A stretch of DNA of 64,000 bases from Poritiphilus flavus (GTDB taxonomy: Bacteria > Bacteroidota > Bacteroidia > Flavobacteriales > Flavobacteriaceae). The DNA is taken from the NCBI RefSeq assembly GCF_009901585.1, contig NZ_WXYO01000001.1:778720-842719 (forward strand), read 5' to 3'. Made by a program: the position numbers and the translations under genes. The notes under the pieces were generated by a model. The model did not search any database and was not told where the DNA came from. It worked only from the letters and a program-made list of their open reading frames with translations. Positions 45,692 to 54,244 of the stretch are shown here, one piece after another. Position 1 is the first letter of the stretch. Each line of letters opens with the position of its first letter.

Positions 45692-47542
45692 ATGGGAGAA
45701 CTTAAGGTTAAAAGATTTGAAAGGCACGCGGACAAGGCCAATTATATCTCTCAGTTGCTCAAGGAGATTGAGATTCTGGAATTTCTGATCAAAGAAAAAC
45801 GATTTGAGCGGAAACCTATCCGAATAGGGGCGGAACAAGAGTTTTGTGTGACGCAAAACAATTGGGAACCCAATAACAATGCCGGAGACATTCTCGAGGA
45901 GGTAAACGATCCCCATTTCACTCACGAACTTACGCGGTATAATCTTGAGATCAACCTGGATCCCCTGGTGCTGAAAGGCTCCTGCTTTTCTGAACTTCAC
46001 TGGCAGTTAGACCTATTGCTCGATAAGGTAAGCCAGGTAGCGGACAAACACGATTCTAAAATTGTACTGACCGGTATTTTGCCAACAATTGGCTCCGATC
46101 ACCTGGAAAAGGATTATATGACCCCTGCCAAACGATACGATCTTTTGAACAAATCCATAAAGGAGATCCGACAGAAGGACATCGAATTGCATATTAAAGG
46201 GGTGGACGAGATAAACCTATATCACGATTCTATATTGTACGAGGGTTGTAACACCAGTTTCCAGGCGCATTTGCAAATAGATCCTGAAGATTTCATAAGC
46301 GCTTACAATTGGGCACAGGCCATTTCCGGTCCGGTATTGTCCATTTGTACCAACTCACCACTTCTAATGGGTAAGGAACTATGGGAAGAAACGCGGATCG
46401 CACTTTTTACCCAGAGCATTGATACCAGGCCCAGTTCCTTTGTGCTTAACGAGCGGGAATCCAGGGTAAGTTTCGGCAACCAGTGGGTAAAAGGGACCAT
46501 CGCGGACTTTTTGAAAGACGAAATTATCGGTTATCGAAGCCTGATCACAGGAGATTTCAACGATTTAAGCTGGGAGGAGATCAAGGGAGGAATGACCCCT
46601 AAACTAAAGGCGCTTGGATTGCTAAACGGAACCATCTATAAATGGAACCGCCCGTGCTATGGTATCACGGACGGGCTACCCCATCTGCGAATAGAGAACC
46701 GCTATATTCCTGCAGGACCGACAACAGAGGATGAGATCGCTAATATGATGTTCTGGGTAGGTATCATGCAGGGAAGGCCCGCGGAATGGGATAATGTTCA
46801 TGAGCGGATGGATTTCAAAGACGTAAAAGGCAACTTTTTTAATGCCGCCAGGTACGGGATGGCATCTCAGTTCTATTGGGATGGTAAACTTTGCAGTAGC
46901 AGGGATCTTATTCTGGACACCCTCCTGCCCATGGCGTATAAGGGACTTTACAAAATGGACTTGGAGCCAAAAGACGTTGAGCGTTATCTGTCCGTAATAG
47001 AACGGAGGGCAAAAACCCGCGGCGGCTCGCGATGGATCACGGAGGCCTACAGATCTTTAAGAAAGAAGGCCAACAGACCCGAAGCGCTTAGAATTCTGGT
47101 GGCTGCAATGCATGAAAGGCAGAACAAAAAATATGCTGTAGACGCGTGGGAATTGCCACGTGGAGATGAGTTTGCTACAAAAGACGAAGCCAGGAAGGTG
47201 AAGGACATTATGAATACGAGGGTTATTACAGTCCTCGAAAATGACAGTTTAGAACTAGTTCTGAAAACCATGCAATGGAAGGACATACATCATATGCCCG
47301 TATTGAATAAGAAACAGGAGCTTTCAGGGTTGCTAAGCTGGAAGGATATGGAGCAGTACCTGGATGAACCTGAAATCCTGAGGGGACGTATTGATGCTTT
47401 GATGCAGCGCGACCTGATCACCATTGACAAATCCGCCAGCCATGCCGAAGCTAAGGATTTAATGCAGTCCAACAACATAAACTGCCTGCCCGTCCTCCAG
47501 GGAAAGCGGTTGGTAGGGATAATCACTTCAAATGACCTCTGA
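45692..47542 (+). CDS. GCS2-like carboxylate-amine ligase with C-terminal CBS pair
   Basis: 616 residues. Residues ~40-470 resemble the glutamate-cysteine-ligase GCS2 fold (IGAEQEFCVT with metal-site glutamates, HELTRYNLEINLDPLVL, YEGCNTSFQAHLQ, SRVSFGNQW). Residues ~500-615 form two CBS motifs (VKDIMNTRVITVLENDSLELVLKTMQ; IDALMQRDLITIDKSASHAEA), a nucleotide sensor. It would join a carboxylate to an amine with ATP, possibly regulated by AMP/ATP; true gamma-glutamylcysteine synthesis is unproven. The downstream hydrolase gene overlaps by 11 bases. Confidence 0.87.
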   Translation: MGELKVKRFERHADKANYISQLLKEIEILEFLIKEKRFERKPIRIGAEQEFCVTQNNWEPNNNAGDILEEVNDPHFTHELTRYNLEINLDPLVLKGSCFSELHWQLDLLLDKVSQVADKHDSKIVLTGILPTIGSDHLEKDYMTPAKRYDLLNKSIKEIRQKDIELHIKGVDEINLYHDSILYEGCNTSFQAHLQIDPEDFISAYNWAQAISGPVLSICTNSPLLMGKELWEETRIALFTQSIDTRPSSFVLNERESRVSFGNQWVKGTIADFLKDEIIGYRSLITGDFNDLSWEEIKGGMTPKLKALGLLNGTIYKWNRPCYGITDGLPHLRIENRYIPAGPTTEDEIANMMFWVGIMQGRPAEWDNVHERMDFKDVKGNFFNAARYGMASQFYWDGKLCSSRDLILDTLLPMAYKGLYKMDLEPKDVERYLSVIERRAKTRGGSRWITEAYRSLRKKANRPEALRILVAAMHERQNKKYAVDAWELPRGDEFATKDEARKVKDIMNTRVITVLENDSLELVLKTMQWKDIHHMPVLNKKQELSGLLSWKDMEQYLDEPEILRGRIDALMQRDLITIDKSASHAEAKDLMQSNNINCLPVLQGKRLVGIITSNDL

Positions 47543-48758
47543 CACTTTGCTCCTAAAAAAACAAGACCCCTTGCCTGATACCGAAGAAGATCGCTTTATA
47601 GGGAAAATCATAAAACCCGAAGGCCCTACTCTGGTTTTTTTCGGCGGTATTCATGGCAATGAACCTGCCGGACTCAAAGCGATACAGCATGTATTCTCCA
47701 CCCTGGAGGGCAATCAGGAGCGATATAAGGGTTCGCTCTTCGGGATCCACGGAAATATACCGGCCGGTACTATCGGCAAACGGTTTGTGGAGCAGGACCT
47801 GAACCGGCTTTGGACCACCAAAGAAATCTCCAGGATCACCGGGAAAGAGAAGGCTTCCAGGACCACGGAAGAAATTGAACTTGTGGAGCTTTACTCCATC
47901 ATTAAGAAGGTCCTTAGTCTGGGGTCACCACCTTTCTATTTTTTTGACCTTCATACTACCTCCAGTCCAACCGCTCCCTTTATAACCATAAATGATGCCT
48001 TGATCAACAGGGATTTTTCAAAACAATTCCCTGTACCTGTCATCTTGGGCATTGAAGAATTTCTGGAAGGACCTTTGTTGAGTTATATCAATGCGCTGGG
48101 TTACGTTTCTCTCGGTTTTGAATCCGGCCAGCATAACGACCCGGAGGCTGTTCAGGCTGCCATTGCCTTTATGTGGTTGACATTGGTTTACACCGGATTT
48201 ATGAAGGATGATGGGCATAGGATCCACGAGAGGTTTTCGGCGGAACTGGGCAGTATGGTAAAGGAAAGTATTGGGAATTTTTATGAAGTAACTCACAAAC
48301 ACCAGATAGAACCCGGGGATAAATACCAAATGATAGAAGGTTTTGAAAGTTTCGGAGATGTCGCCAAGGGAACCATTTTGGCCGAGCATAACGGAAAGGT
48401 AGTTTTTACAAAGAAAAAGGCTGTTCTATTCATGCCGCTTTACCAGGCTCAGGGAAAAGAAGGGTTCTTTCTCATACGTAAGATCCCTATTTGGGCCCTG
48501 TGGATTTCCAGAATAGTGCGCAAACTTCGCCTGGAGAATTTGTTGCTATTGCTTCCAGGTGTTACCCGATCCCGGAATAGAAAGGAGCAATTGCTGGTCA
48601 ACACCAGAATTGCCCGCTTTTTCACCAAACCCTTCTTCCATATTTTGGGATACCGAAACCGGGAACTGGCAGAAGACCGCATACTACTCAATTCCAGGGA
48701 GCGTGTTGCCCGTACCAAAGACTACAGGAAAACATCCTGGTTTCGTCCGGGCGCCTAA
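47532..48758 (+). CDS. AstE/AspA-family (succinylglutamate desuccinylase/aspartoacylase) hydrolase
   Basis: 408 residues. Zinc-site motif GGIHGNEPAGLKA (H, E) and YFFDLHTTSSPTAPF (H), plus the substrate-binding arginine/asparagine region EQDLNRLW, fit zinc carboxypeptidase-like deacylases that cleave N-acyl amino acids. The C-terminal ~130 residues (KIPIWALWISRIVRKLRLEN...) are basic and unlike the core; their role is unclear. It starts 11 bases inside the ligase gene, suggesting ligase and hydrolase act on the same kind of amide. Its stop overlaps the convergent M1 peptidase by 4 bases. Confidence 0.86.
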   Translation: MTSDTLLLKKQDPLPDTEEDRFIGKIIKPEGPTLVFFGGIHGNEPAGLKAIQHVFSTLEGNQERYKGSLFGIHGNIPAGTIGKRFVEQDLNRLWTTKEISRITGKEKASRTTEEIELVELYSIIKKVLSLGSPPFYFFDLHTTSSPTAPFITINDALINRDFSKQFPVPVILGIEEFLEGPLLSYINALGYVSLGFESGQHNDPEAVQAAIAFMWLTLVYTGFMKDDGHRIHERFSAELGSMVKESIGNFYEVTHKHQIEPGDKYQMIEGFESFGDVAKGTILAEHNGKVVFTKKKAVLFMPLYQAQGKEGFFLIRKIPIWALWISRIVRKLRLENLLLLLPGVTRSRNRKEQLLVNTRIARFFTKPFFHILGYRNRELAEDRILLNSRERVARTKDYRKTSWFRPGA

Positions 48759-50620
48759 TCTTTAATATCCAGTTCTTCGGCCTGCCAAAGGTTATTCTCA
48801 CGGTCTACATCTGCCATGAGTTGGGAGGGATCTATGGAGATCGCCTGGATCTCGGACAGCGGTCTGCCCACCTGAAATCCGTAAGATGGATAGGCCCAGG
48901 CCCAGTCTGGTAGTAAAGTGCGTTCCAGCCCGGGATAGGGGTTTTCTTTTTCTCCTCTCATAACCCGCAAAGGTGCATAAAAGGTTTCCCTGCTCCCGTC
49001 TTTATAAACCACCAGAACGTCTACGGGCATAGGCATAAGCCCTATTCTTTCGAGGTTTATCCGCGTGTTATCACCTTCGGCTAACACTTCTTTTATACCG
49101 TAATCAATCGTATTGGTCGTTTGCGTCCAATCCTGCAGGTACCATCCTAATTCCAGCCCGGAAACCTTTTCCGCGGTCCTTTTGAAATCGTTAGGTGTTG
49201 GATGTTTGAATTTAAAATCGTCATAGTATTTCCGAATGGTCTCCATAAGCTTATCCTGACCAATAACATACCCAAGTTGCGAGAGAAAGACGGATCCCTT
49301 GCTGTAAGCAGAGATGCCATAGGCGAAATTCACGTCGTAGCGATCTGCATGAGTGCCCTGTGGCTGCTCCCTGCCGGATTGGGTGAGGGCGAAATAGCCT
49401 TTGTAGGAATCCTCAAAAGGGTTAACCTTATTCTGATCCATTATTTCATTCATGCAAAGGCTGGAAATAAAGGTGGTGAAGCCTTCATCCATCCAGGCGT
49501 GCTTGGCTTCATTCGTGGCCAGCACGTGCTGAAACCAGGAATGCGCCAGCTCGTGAACGGTGACTCCCACCAAACTACCAAAACTACGTTTACCCGTTAT
49601 CAGCGTACTCATAGCGTATTCCATTCCGCCGTCCCCACCCTGGATTACGGAGTATTGATCGTAGGGGTAAGTGCCAATATTCTTGTTGAAGAAGGTCATA
49701 GCGTCCGCGGTCTTGGGCTGTAAATTCTTCCAGTTCTCCAGGATATCCTCATCGTTCTTATAGAGGAAATGCAGTAAGGGGCCATTCTCCATCTGCAAAG
49801 TGTCGTGAATGTATTCCGGATCTGCGGCCCACATAAAATCATGCACCTTTGGCGCTATAAAATGCCAGGTCAGCGTTTTGCCTTTTGGGCGGTCTACTTT
49901 AGAGCCAGGCGCTTCGTAGCCATGGCCTATCTGCTGGGGATTTTGTAAATAACCGCTTCCGCCAACAACATAGGTCTTGTCTATGGTGAGCTTGACATCA
50001 AAATCACCCCAGACCCCGTGGAACTCCCTGGCGATATAGGGGTCTGCATGCCAACCTTCAAAGTCGTATTCCGCCAGTTTCGGATACCACTGGCTCATTG
50101 AAAGTGCGACCCCCTCGGCATTATTTCTTCCGGAACGCCTGATCTGAACGGGTACCTGCCCTTCGAACACCATATCAAAAGTAGTTTTAGATCCCGGCTG
50201 TATGGGAGAGGCCAGACTTACTTCTAAAACCGTACCTTCCAGGGAATAGTCTACCGCCTTACCATCCTGGGTAAGGGAAGTGGCTCTGAGGTAACCGATC
50301 TCTTCCGGTTTCAGTGCGGCTATACGGCTATTGCCATCTACAAACATACGGCCGTCAGGATCTTTGATGTTCTGAAGCCTGATATCCATTTCACTTCCCG
50401 GCTGAAAAGCGTTAAAATACATATGGTAGTATACCTTGTTCAGGACATCCGGAGAATTGTTGGTATAAACCAGTTTCTGCTTCCCGGAATACTGAAAGTT
50501 GGTCACATCCATATTAACCTCCATCTTGTAATCTACATGCTGCTGCCAGTAGGAATTTTGCTGTGCTGCAACTCCCACTGTGAACAAAAGCGCCATTACA
50601 GGCCACATCAATCTTTTCAT
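48755..50620 (-). CDS. Secreted M1-family metallopeptidase
   Basis: 621 residues with signal peptide (1-19, ...VAAQ). The zinc site is intact: H356-E-L-A-H360 and E379 (HAWMDEGF). The G-x-M-E-N exopeptidase loop is replaced by DGGMEYAMSTL, as in the Bacteroidota secreted subgroup, so an aminopeptidase preference is likely but not certain. It is last in a four-gene set (MBL hydrolase, SMP-30 lipoprotein, S8 protease, M1), following the S8 gene by 16 bases, and may digest extracellular or periplasmic peptides for nutrition. Confidence 0.93.
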   Translation of the reverse strand: MKRLMWPVMALLFTVGVAAQQNSYWQQHVDYKMEVNMDVTNFQYSGKQKLVYTNNSPDVLNKVYYHMYFNAFQPGSEMDIRLQNIKDPDGRMFVDGNSRIAALKPEEIGYLRATSLTQDGKAVDYSLEGTVLEVSLASPIQPGSKTTFDMVFEGQVPVQIRRSGRNNAEGVALSMSQWYPKLAEYDFEGWHADPYIAREFHGVWGDFDVKLTIDKTYVVGGSGYLQNPQQIGHGYEAPGSKVDRPKGKTLTWHFIAPKVHDFMWAADPEYIHDTLQMENGPLLHFLYKNDEDILENWKNLQPKTADAMTFFNKNIGTYPYDQYSVIQGGDGGMEYAMSTLITGKRSFGSLVGVTVHELAHSWFQHVLATNEAKHAWMDEGFTTFISSLCMNEIMDQNKVNPFEDSYKGYFALTQSGREQPQGTHADRYDVNFAYGISAYSKGSVFLSQLGYVIGQDKLMETIRKYYDDFKFKHPTPNDFKRTAEKVSGLELGWYLQDWTQTTNTIDYGIKEVLAEGDNTRINLERIGLMPMPVDVLVVYKDGSRETFYAPLRVMRGEKENPYPGLERTLLPDWAWAYPSYGFQVGRPLSEIQAISIDPSQLMADVDRENNLWQAEELDIKD

Positions 50621-50636
50621 ATACTTTTTGTTTGTG

Positions 50637-52271
50637 CTAGACTTTTAGTTTTCCTTTAGCGACCTGTTCCGCCATGATCAAAGCGTTATAGGCATTGGCA
50701 ATCCTTCCTGATTTTGAGATCTTGTCCATATAACTGGCCTTGGAAGCATCTCCGGATACTATAATAGATGTCTTTACCCTGAGACCAGAGGTCATTATGA
50801 TCTTTTTTACTTCTGAAGCCGTAAGTTTTGGATAATGCGAGCGGATCAGCGCCGCTATCCCTGAAACCCCCGGTGCCGCAAATGAGGTACCGTTACTAAA
50901 CTCGTATTTGTTTCCGGGCTGGGTGGAATAGATATCCGAACCCGGTGCAAACACATCCACATTTATTGCTCCGTAATTGGAATAAGAAGCCACCATTTCC
51001 GAACCGTATTTGCTGGCCAGGGCACCTACCGTGATCACATTGTCCGCAAATTCGGGGCCATTGTTAATCTGGTCATTCGGAAAGTTTGGATTTGCGGGAT
51101 TATCGAGGTCGTTCCCATCGTTGCCCGCGGCATGTACGATAAGCACGTCTTTTTCCGCTGCGTATTTAATGGCATCGTAAACCCAATCTGCATTGGGAGA
51201 AAAGGACTTTCCAAAACTGGCGTTGATCACTTTGGCTCCATTGTCTACCGCGTAGCGGATCGCCAGGGCGATATCCTTATCGTATTCGTCTCCGTTGGGG
51301 ACTGCTCTCAGGCTCATAAGCGCTACGTTATTGGCAACTCCTTTCATCCCGACTCCGTTATCGCGTTCAGCTCCGATAATCCCGGCAACATGTGTTCCGT
51401 GACTTTCGTCTTTGAGCATGTTTTGAGGATTACCATTGCCATATCCCTTGTCATCAAAATCATAAGGATTATCACCTACGGGCTTACGTCCGTCAAATTC
51501 CGCATTCAGGTGGTAGTTGAGCTGTTCGGAAAAATAGTTAATACCGTCTTTAAGCTCTTCCAGTACTTCAGGAATACTGTCTGCAAAAGAATACATCTGC
51601 ATTAAAACGCCAATATGCTGTTGCATGGCCTGATCCTCCGTTTTGATTTGGGTAATATCCTCTTTATCGTAGGTGTCTTTTCCAAGATGCTTTTTTACTG
51701 CCTCATCGGCATTTTTCACGGTTTGCAGGATCTGCTCATATTGTTGCTTATTCTGTTTGGCCTGTGAGCTTTCAGAGTCTAATTGGCTTTTGGCCTTCAA
51801 TTGAGTATCGGCATCAGCCAGTTTGAGTTTTACTATTCTGGTAAATTCCAGTTGCTCATTGTATGAAGCACCTAAAAAGTTATAGCCGTGAATGTCATCA
51901 ACATAGCCATTCTTATCATCGTCTTTCCCATTCCCTGGCCTTTCACGTTTATTGGTCCACAGAACGCCATCAAGGTCTTCGTGCTCCAGGTCCATTCCGG
52001 AATCGATTACGGCTACGATTACTTTTTTACCCTTTTTAGTTCCGATGATATCTCTGTAGGCGCGGTTAACACTCATTCCGGGAATGGTATCCGTGGTAAG
52101 GTCTGCATGACCCCAGGATCTCTTTTCAGATTCACTGAGCTCCGTGATCTTCAAGGGTACATTGTCTATATTCTCTACAGGAGTAAGTATAAGGGATGTG
52201 CCTCCGCAGCCGCTTAGTATAAGTATCCCTAAAGCCGGACCACAGAGTAATTTAAAAAAACGGATCTTCAT
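50637..52271 (-). CDS. S8-family (subtilisin-like) serine protease, lipoprotein
   Basis: 544 residues. Lipobox LILSGC with C22 predicts membrane anchoring. The catalytic triad is intact: Asp90 (VAVIDSGMDLEHED), His in SHGTHVAGIIG, and Ser in SNGTSFAAPGVSGIAALI. A ~150-residue charged, alpha-helical insertion (about 155-270, rich in K/Q/E) sits between the Asp and His parts, as in several Bacteroidota S8 lipoproteins. Target proteins are unknown. It lies 14 bases after the SMP-30 lipoprotein gene. Confidence 0.93.
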   Translation of the reverse strand: MKIRFFKLLCGPALGILILSGCGGTSLILTPVENIDNVPLKITELSESEKRSWGHADLTTDTIPGMSVNRAYRDIIGTKKGKKVIVAVIDSGMDLEHEDLDGVLWTNKRERPGNGKDDDKNGYVDDIHGYNFLGASYNEQLEFTRIVKLKLADADTQLKAKSQLDSESSQAKQNKQQYEQILQTVKNADEAVKKHLGKDTYDKEDITQIKTEDQAMQQHIGVLMQMYSFADSIPEVLEELKDGINYFSEQLNYHLNAEFDGRKPVGDNPYDFDDKGYGNGNPQNMLKDESHGTHVAGIIGAERDNGVGMKGVANNVALMSLRAVPNGDEYDKDIALAIRYAVDNGAKVINASFGKSFSPNADWVYDAIKYAAEKDVLIVHAAGNDGNDLDNPANPNFPNDQINNGPEFADNVITVGALASKYGSEMVASYSNYGAINVDVFAPGSDIYSTQPGNKYEFSNGTSFAAPGVSGIAALIRSHYPKLTASEVKKIIMTSGLRVKTSIIVSGDASKASYMDKISKSGRIANAYNALIMAEQVAKGKLKV

Positions 52272-52285
52272 ATGATTGCTAATTA

Positions 52286-53179
52286 TTAGTGTATTTTATT
52301 GTAATGATTTCCGGGATTTAGTGCGGAGAACTGCTCCAGGCAACCCCGATCCTGCAAAGTGACAAAACAGGTAGTACCATCTGCACCTCCAAAGGTTATA
52401 TTAGAAGGCTTTTTCCCTTTTAATATTACTTCCTCAAGCAATTTTCCGTCAGGGTTTAGAATGGCTACGGTACCCTTGCCATAGCGCGTAATGTACAAAT
52501 TTCCTTTCATATCGCATCGCATCCCATCCATCCCGAAATTCTCAAAGGAGTGGAAGAGGGCTTTACCTGAAACCCTGCCATTTTCATCTATGGAATATCG
52601 CCAAACTTTTCTTTGAACGGACTCGTTAACATAGAGGTATTTTCCATCCGGACTAACCTCAACCCCATTGGTCGTACCCATATTTTCCTCTAATCGTATC
52701 AGCTTGCGATCCGGAGAAACATACCACAAATTTCCGGTACTTTCAGCCCAATTGGGATCGCTGAGGTAAATGCCGCCTTTATAATCCATGGCCAGATCGT
52801 TCGGTTGATTCATGGTGGTGTCCCTGACCCATATCTCCGGAACGGAAGTTCCGGGGCTAACCCTATACACAGAATGACCTTTGTAATCGGCTATAAACAT
52901 ATTCCCATCAGCATCAAAACGGATCCCGTTGCCTATACTGCCCTCGGGAAGTGTTAGGTACAATTCTCCCTTTCCGTTTTGATCAACTTTTCCTATAGTG
53001 CCTTCTTTCTCAAAGTTTACGGCAAAAAGCAGTCCTTCCGCATTTACCGCCGGGCCTTCAATTCCACTTGTAAATGCAGCTTCTTCGGAAAAATCCGTGC
53101 TTTTAAGTGGCCCTTGCTGGCAGGAAGACAGGTAGGGAATGAGAAATATACCAAATAGTATTTTAATTAAAGATCTCAT
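52286..53179 (-). CDS. SMP-30/gluconolactonase-like lipoprotein
   Basis: 297 residues with lipobox FLIPYLSSC (C20). Beta-propeller pieces: GIEGPAVNAEGLLFAVNFE, NQPNDLAMDYKGGIYLSDPN, GTTNGVEVSPDGKYLYVNESVQRKVWRYS and FGMDGMRCDMKGNLYITRYG, the last two carrying the usual metal-ligand asparagine and aspartate. It probably hydrolyses a lactone or ester outside the cytoplasm, and is not the same as the cytoplasmic paralog at 37569. Its start overlaps the end of the MBL gene by 17 bases. Confidence 0.9.
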   Translation of the reverse strand: MRSLIKILFGIFLIPYLSSCQQGPLKSTDFSEEAAFTSGIEGPAVNAEGLLFAVNFEKEGTIGKVDQNGKGELYLTLPEGSIGNGIRFDADGNMFIADYKGHSVYRVSPGTSVPEIWVRDTTMNQPNDLAMDYKGGIYLSDPNWAESTGNLWYVSPDRKLIRLEENMGTTNGVEVSPDGKYLYVNESVQRKVWRYSIDENGRVSGKALFHSFENFGMDGMRCDMKGNLYITRYGKGTVAILNPDGKLLEEVILKGKKPSNITFGGADGTTCFVTLQDRGCLEQFSALNPGNHYNKIH

Positions 53180-54023
53180 CGAATGTATAGCTTTTATCGA
53201 GCCTGGTGCCCTTTTCTGTTTGCTTTAAGGTGCAGAGTTGGTTCACTGCATCGTGTTCCATAAAAAGGATGTACTCTTCTTCTACCGCTTTTTCCAGGAA
53301 AACCGCCTTCTCTTTCAGGGTCAGCAAAGGCCTGGTATCGTATCCCATCACATAAGGAAGTGGAATATGCCCTGCAGTAGGGATGAGATCTGCGGCAAAG
53401 ACCAGGGTTTTTCCTTTGTAGGAGATATGGGGGATCATTTGCTTATCCGTATGTCCGTTGACCAAGAGAATATCAAATCCCAGCTCCGAACTTGTTACAA
53501 AATCCGATTCCGGATCAGGGATGAACTTCAGCTGTCCGCTCTCCTCCATAGGAAGCAGATTTTCCTTTAAAAAAGATGCCTTTTCCCGGGCGTTTGGTTG
53601 GGTTGCCCATTCCCAATGCGCCTGGTTAGACCAAAAAACCGCATTCTTAAATGCGGGTTCATAGCCGGTTCTATCCTTATTCCATTGTACACTGCCTCCG
53701 CAGTGATCAAAGTGAAGATGGGTCATAAAGACATCCGTAATGTCGTCCCGATGAAATCCCGCGCTGGCAAGGGATCGATCCAGGGAATGGTCCCCCCAGA
53801 GGTAATAATGACTAAAGAATTTTTCGGATTGCTTGGAGCCTAGCCCGGTATCTATTAGTATAAGGCGGTTGCCATCTTCTATAAGTAAACTTCTCGCGGC
53901 CAGGTCTATCATATTATTATGGTCTGCCGGGTTGGTCCTGGTCCATAACGATTTCGGTACTACCCCAAACATGGCGCCGCCATCTAACTTAAAATTACCT
54001 GTCTCTATGGGGTATAAGGTCAT
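53163..54023 (-). CDS. MBL-fold metallo-hydrolase
   Basis: 286 residues. Metal motif THLHFDHCGGS (HxHxDH), ILLVNGHTDKQMIPH (third histidine) and VFAADLIPTAGH (bridging Asp) match the lactonase/hydrolase branch of the metallo-beta-lactamase fold; the start LDGGAMFGVVPKSLW resembles N-acyl homoserine lactonase-like members. No signal peptide is evident. It begins the four-gene minus-strand set and diverges from the antiporter gene. Substrate unknown. Confidence 0.9.
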   Translation of the reverse strand: MTLYPIETGNFKLDGGAMFGVVPKSLWTRTNPADHNNMIDLAARSLLIEDGNRLILIDTGLGSKQSEKFFSHYYLWGDHSLDRSLASAGFHRDDITDVFMTHLHFDHCGGSVQWNKDRTGYEPAFKNAVFWSNQAHWEWATQPNAREKASFLKENLLPMEESGQLKFIPDPESDFVTSSELGFDILLVNGHTDKQMIPHISYKGKTLVFAADLIPTAGHIPLPYVMGYDTRPLLTLKEKAVFLEKAVEEEYILFMEHDAVNQLCTLKQTEKGTRLDKSYTFDEIFN

Positions 54024-54244
54024 TATCTATTTTTCTAAGCGGCTGCAAAATAAGAAAAGCTGTAGGGATAGCGTGGAGACCCTCAGATTTTTTAACATAT
54101 CCTTTTAAGAATTCTTTTTGGCCCCAAATTTTCCGGTAAGGCCTCGCTGCACAATTGTCCTTATTTTTCTACGGCTGTTACGACTCAGTTTGAGGATAGC
54201 ACATTTCTAAAATAAAAACAGTAAATTTCGCACAAAACAAGGGC

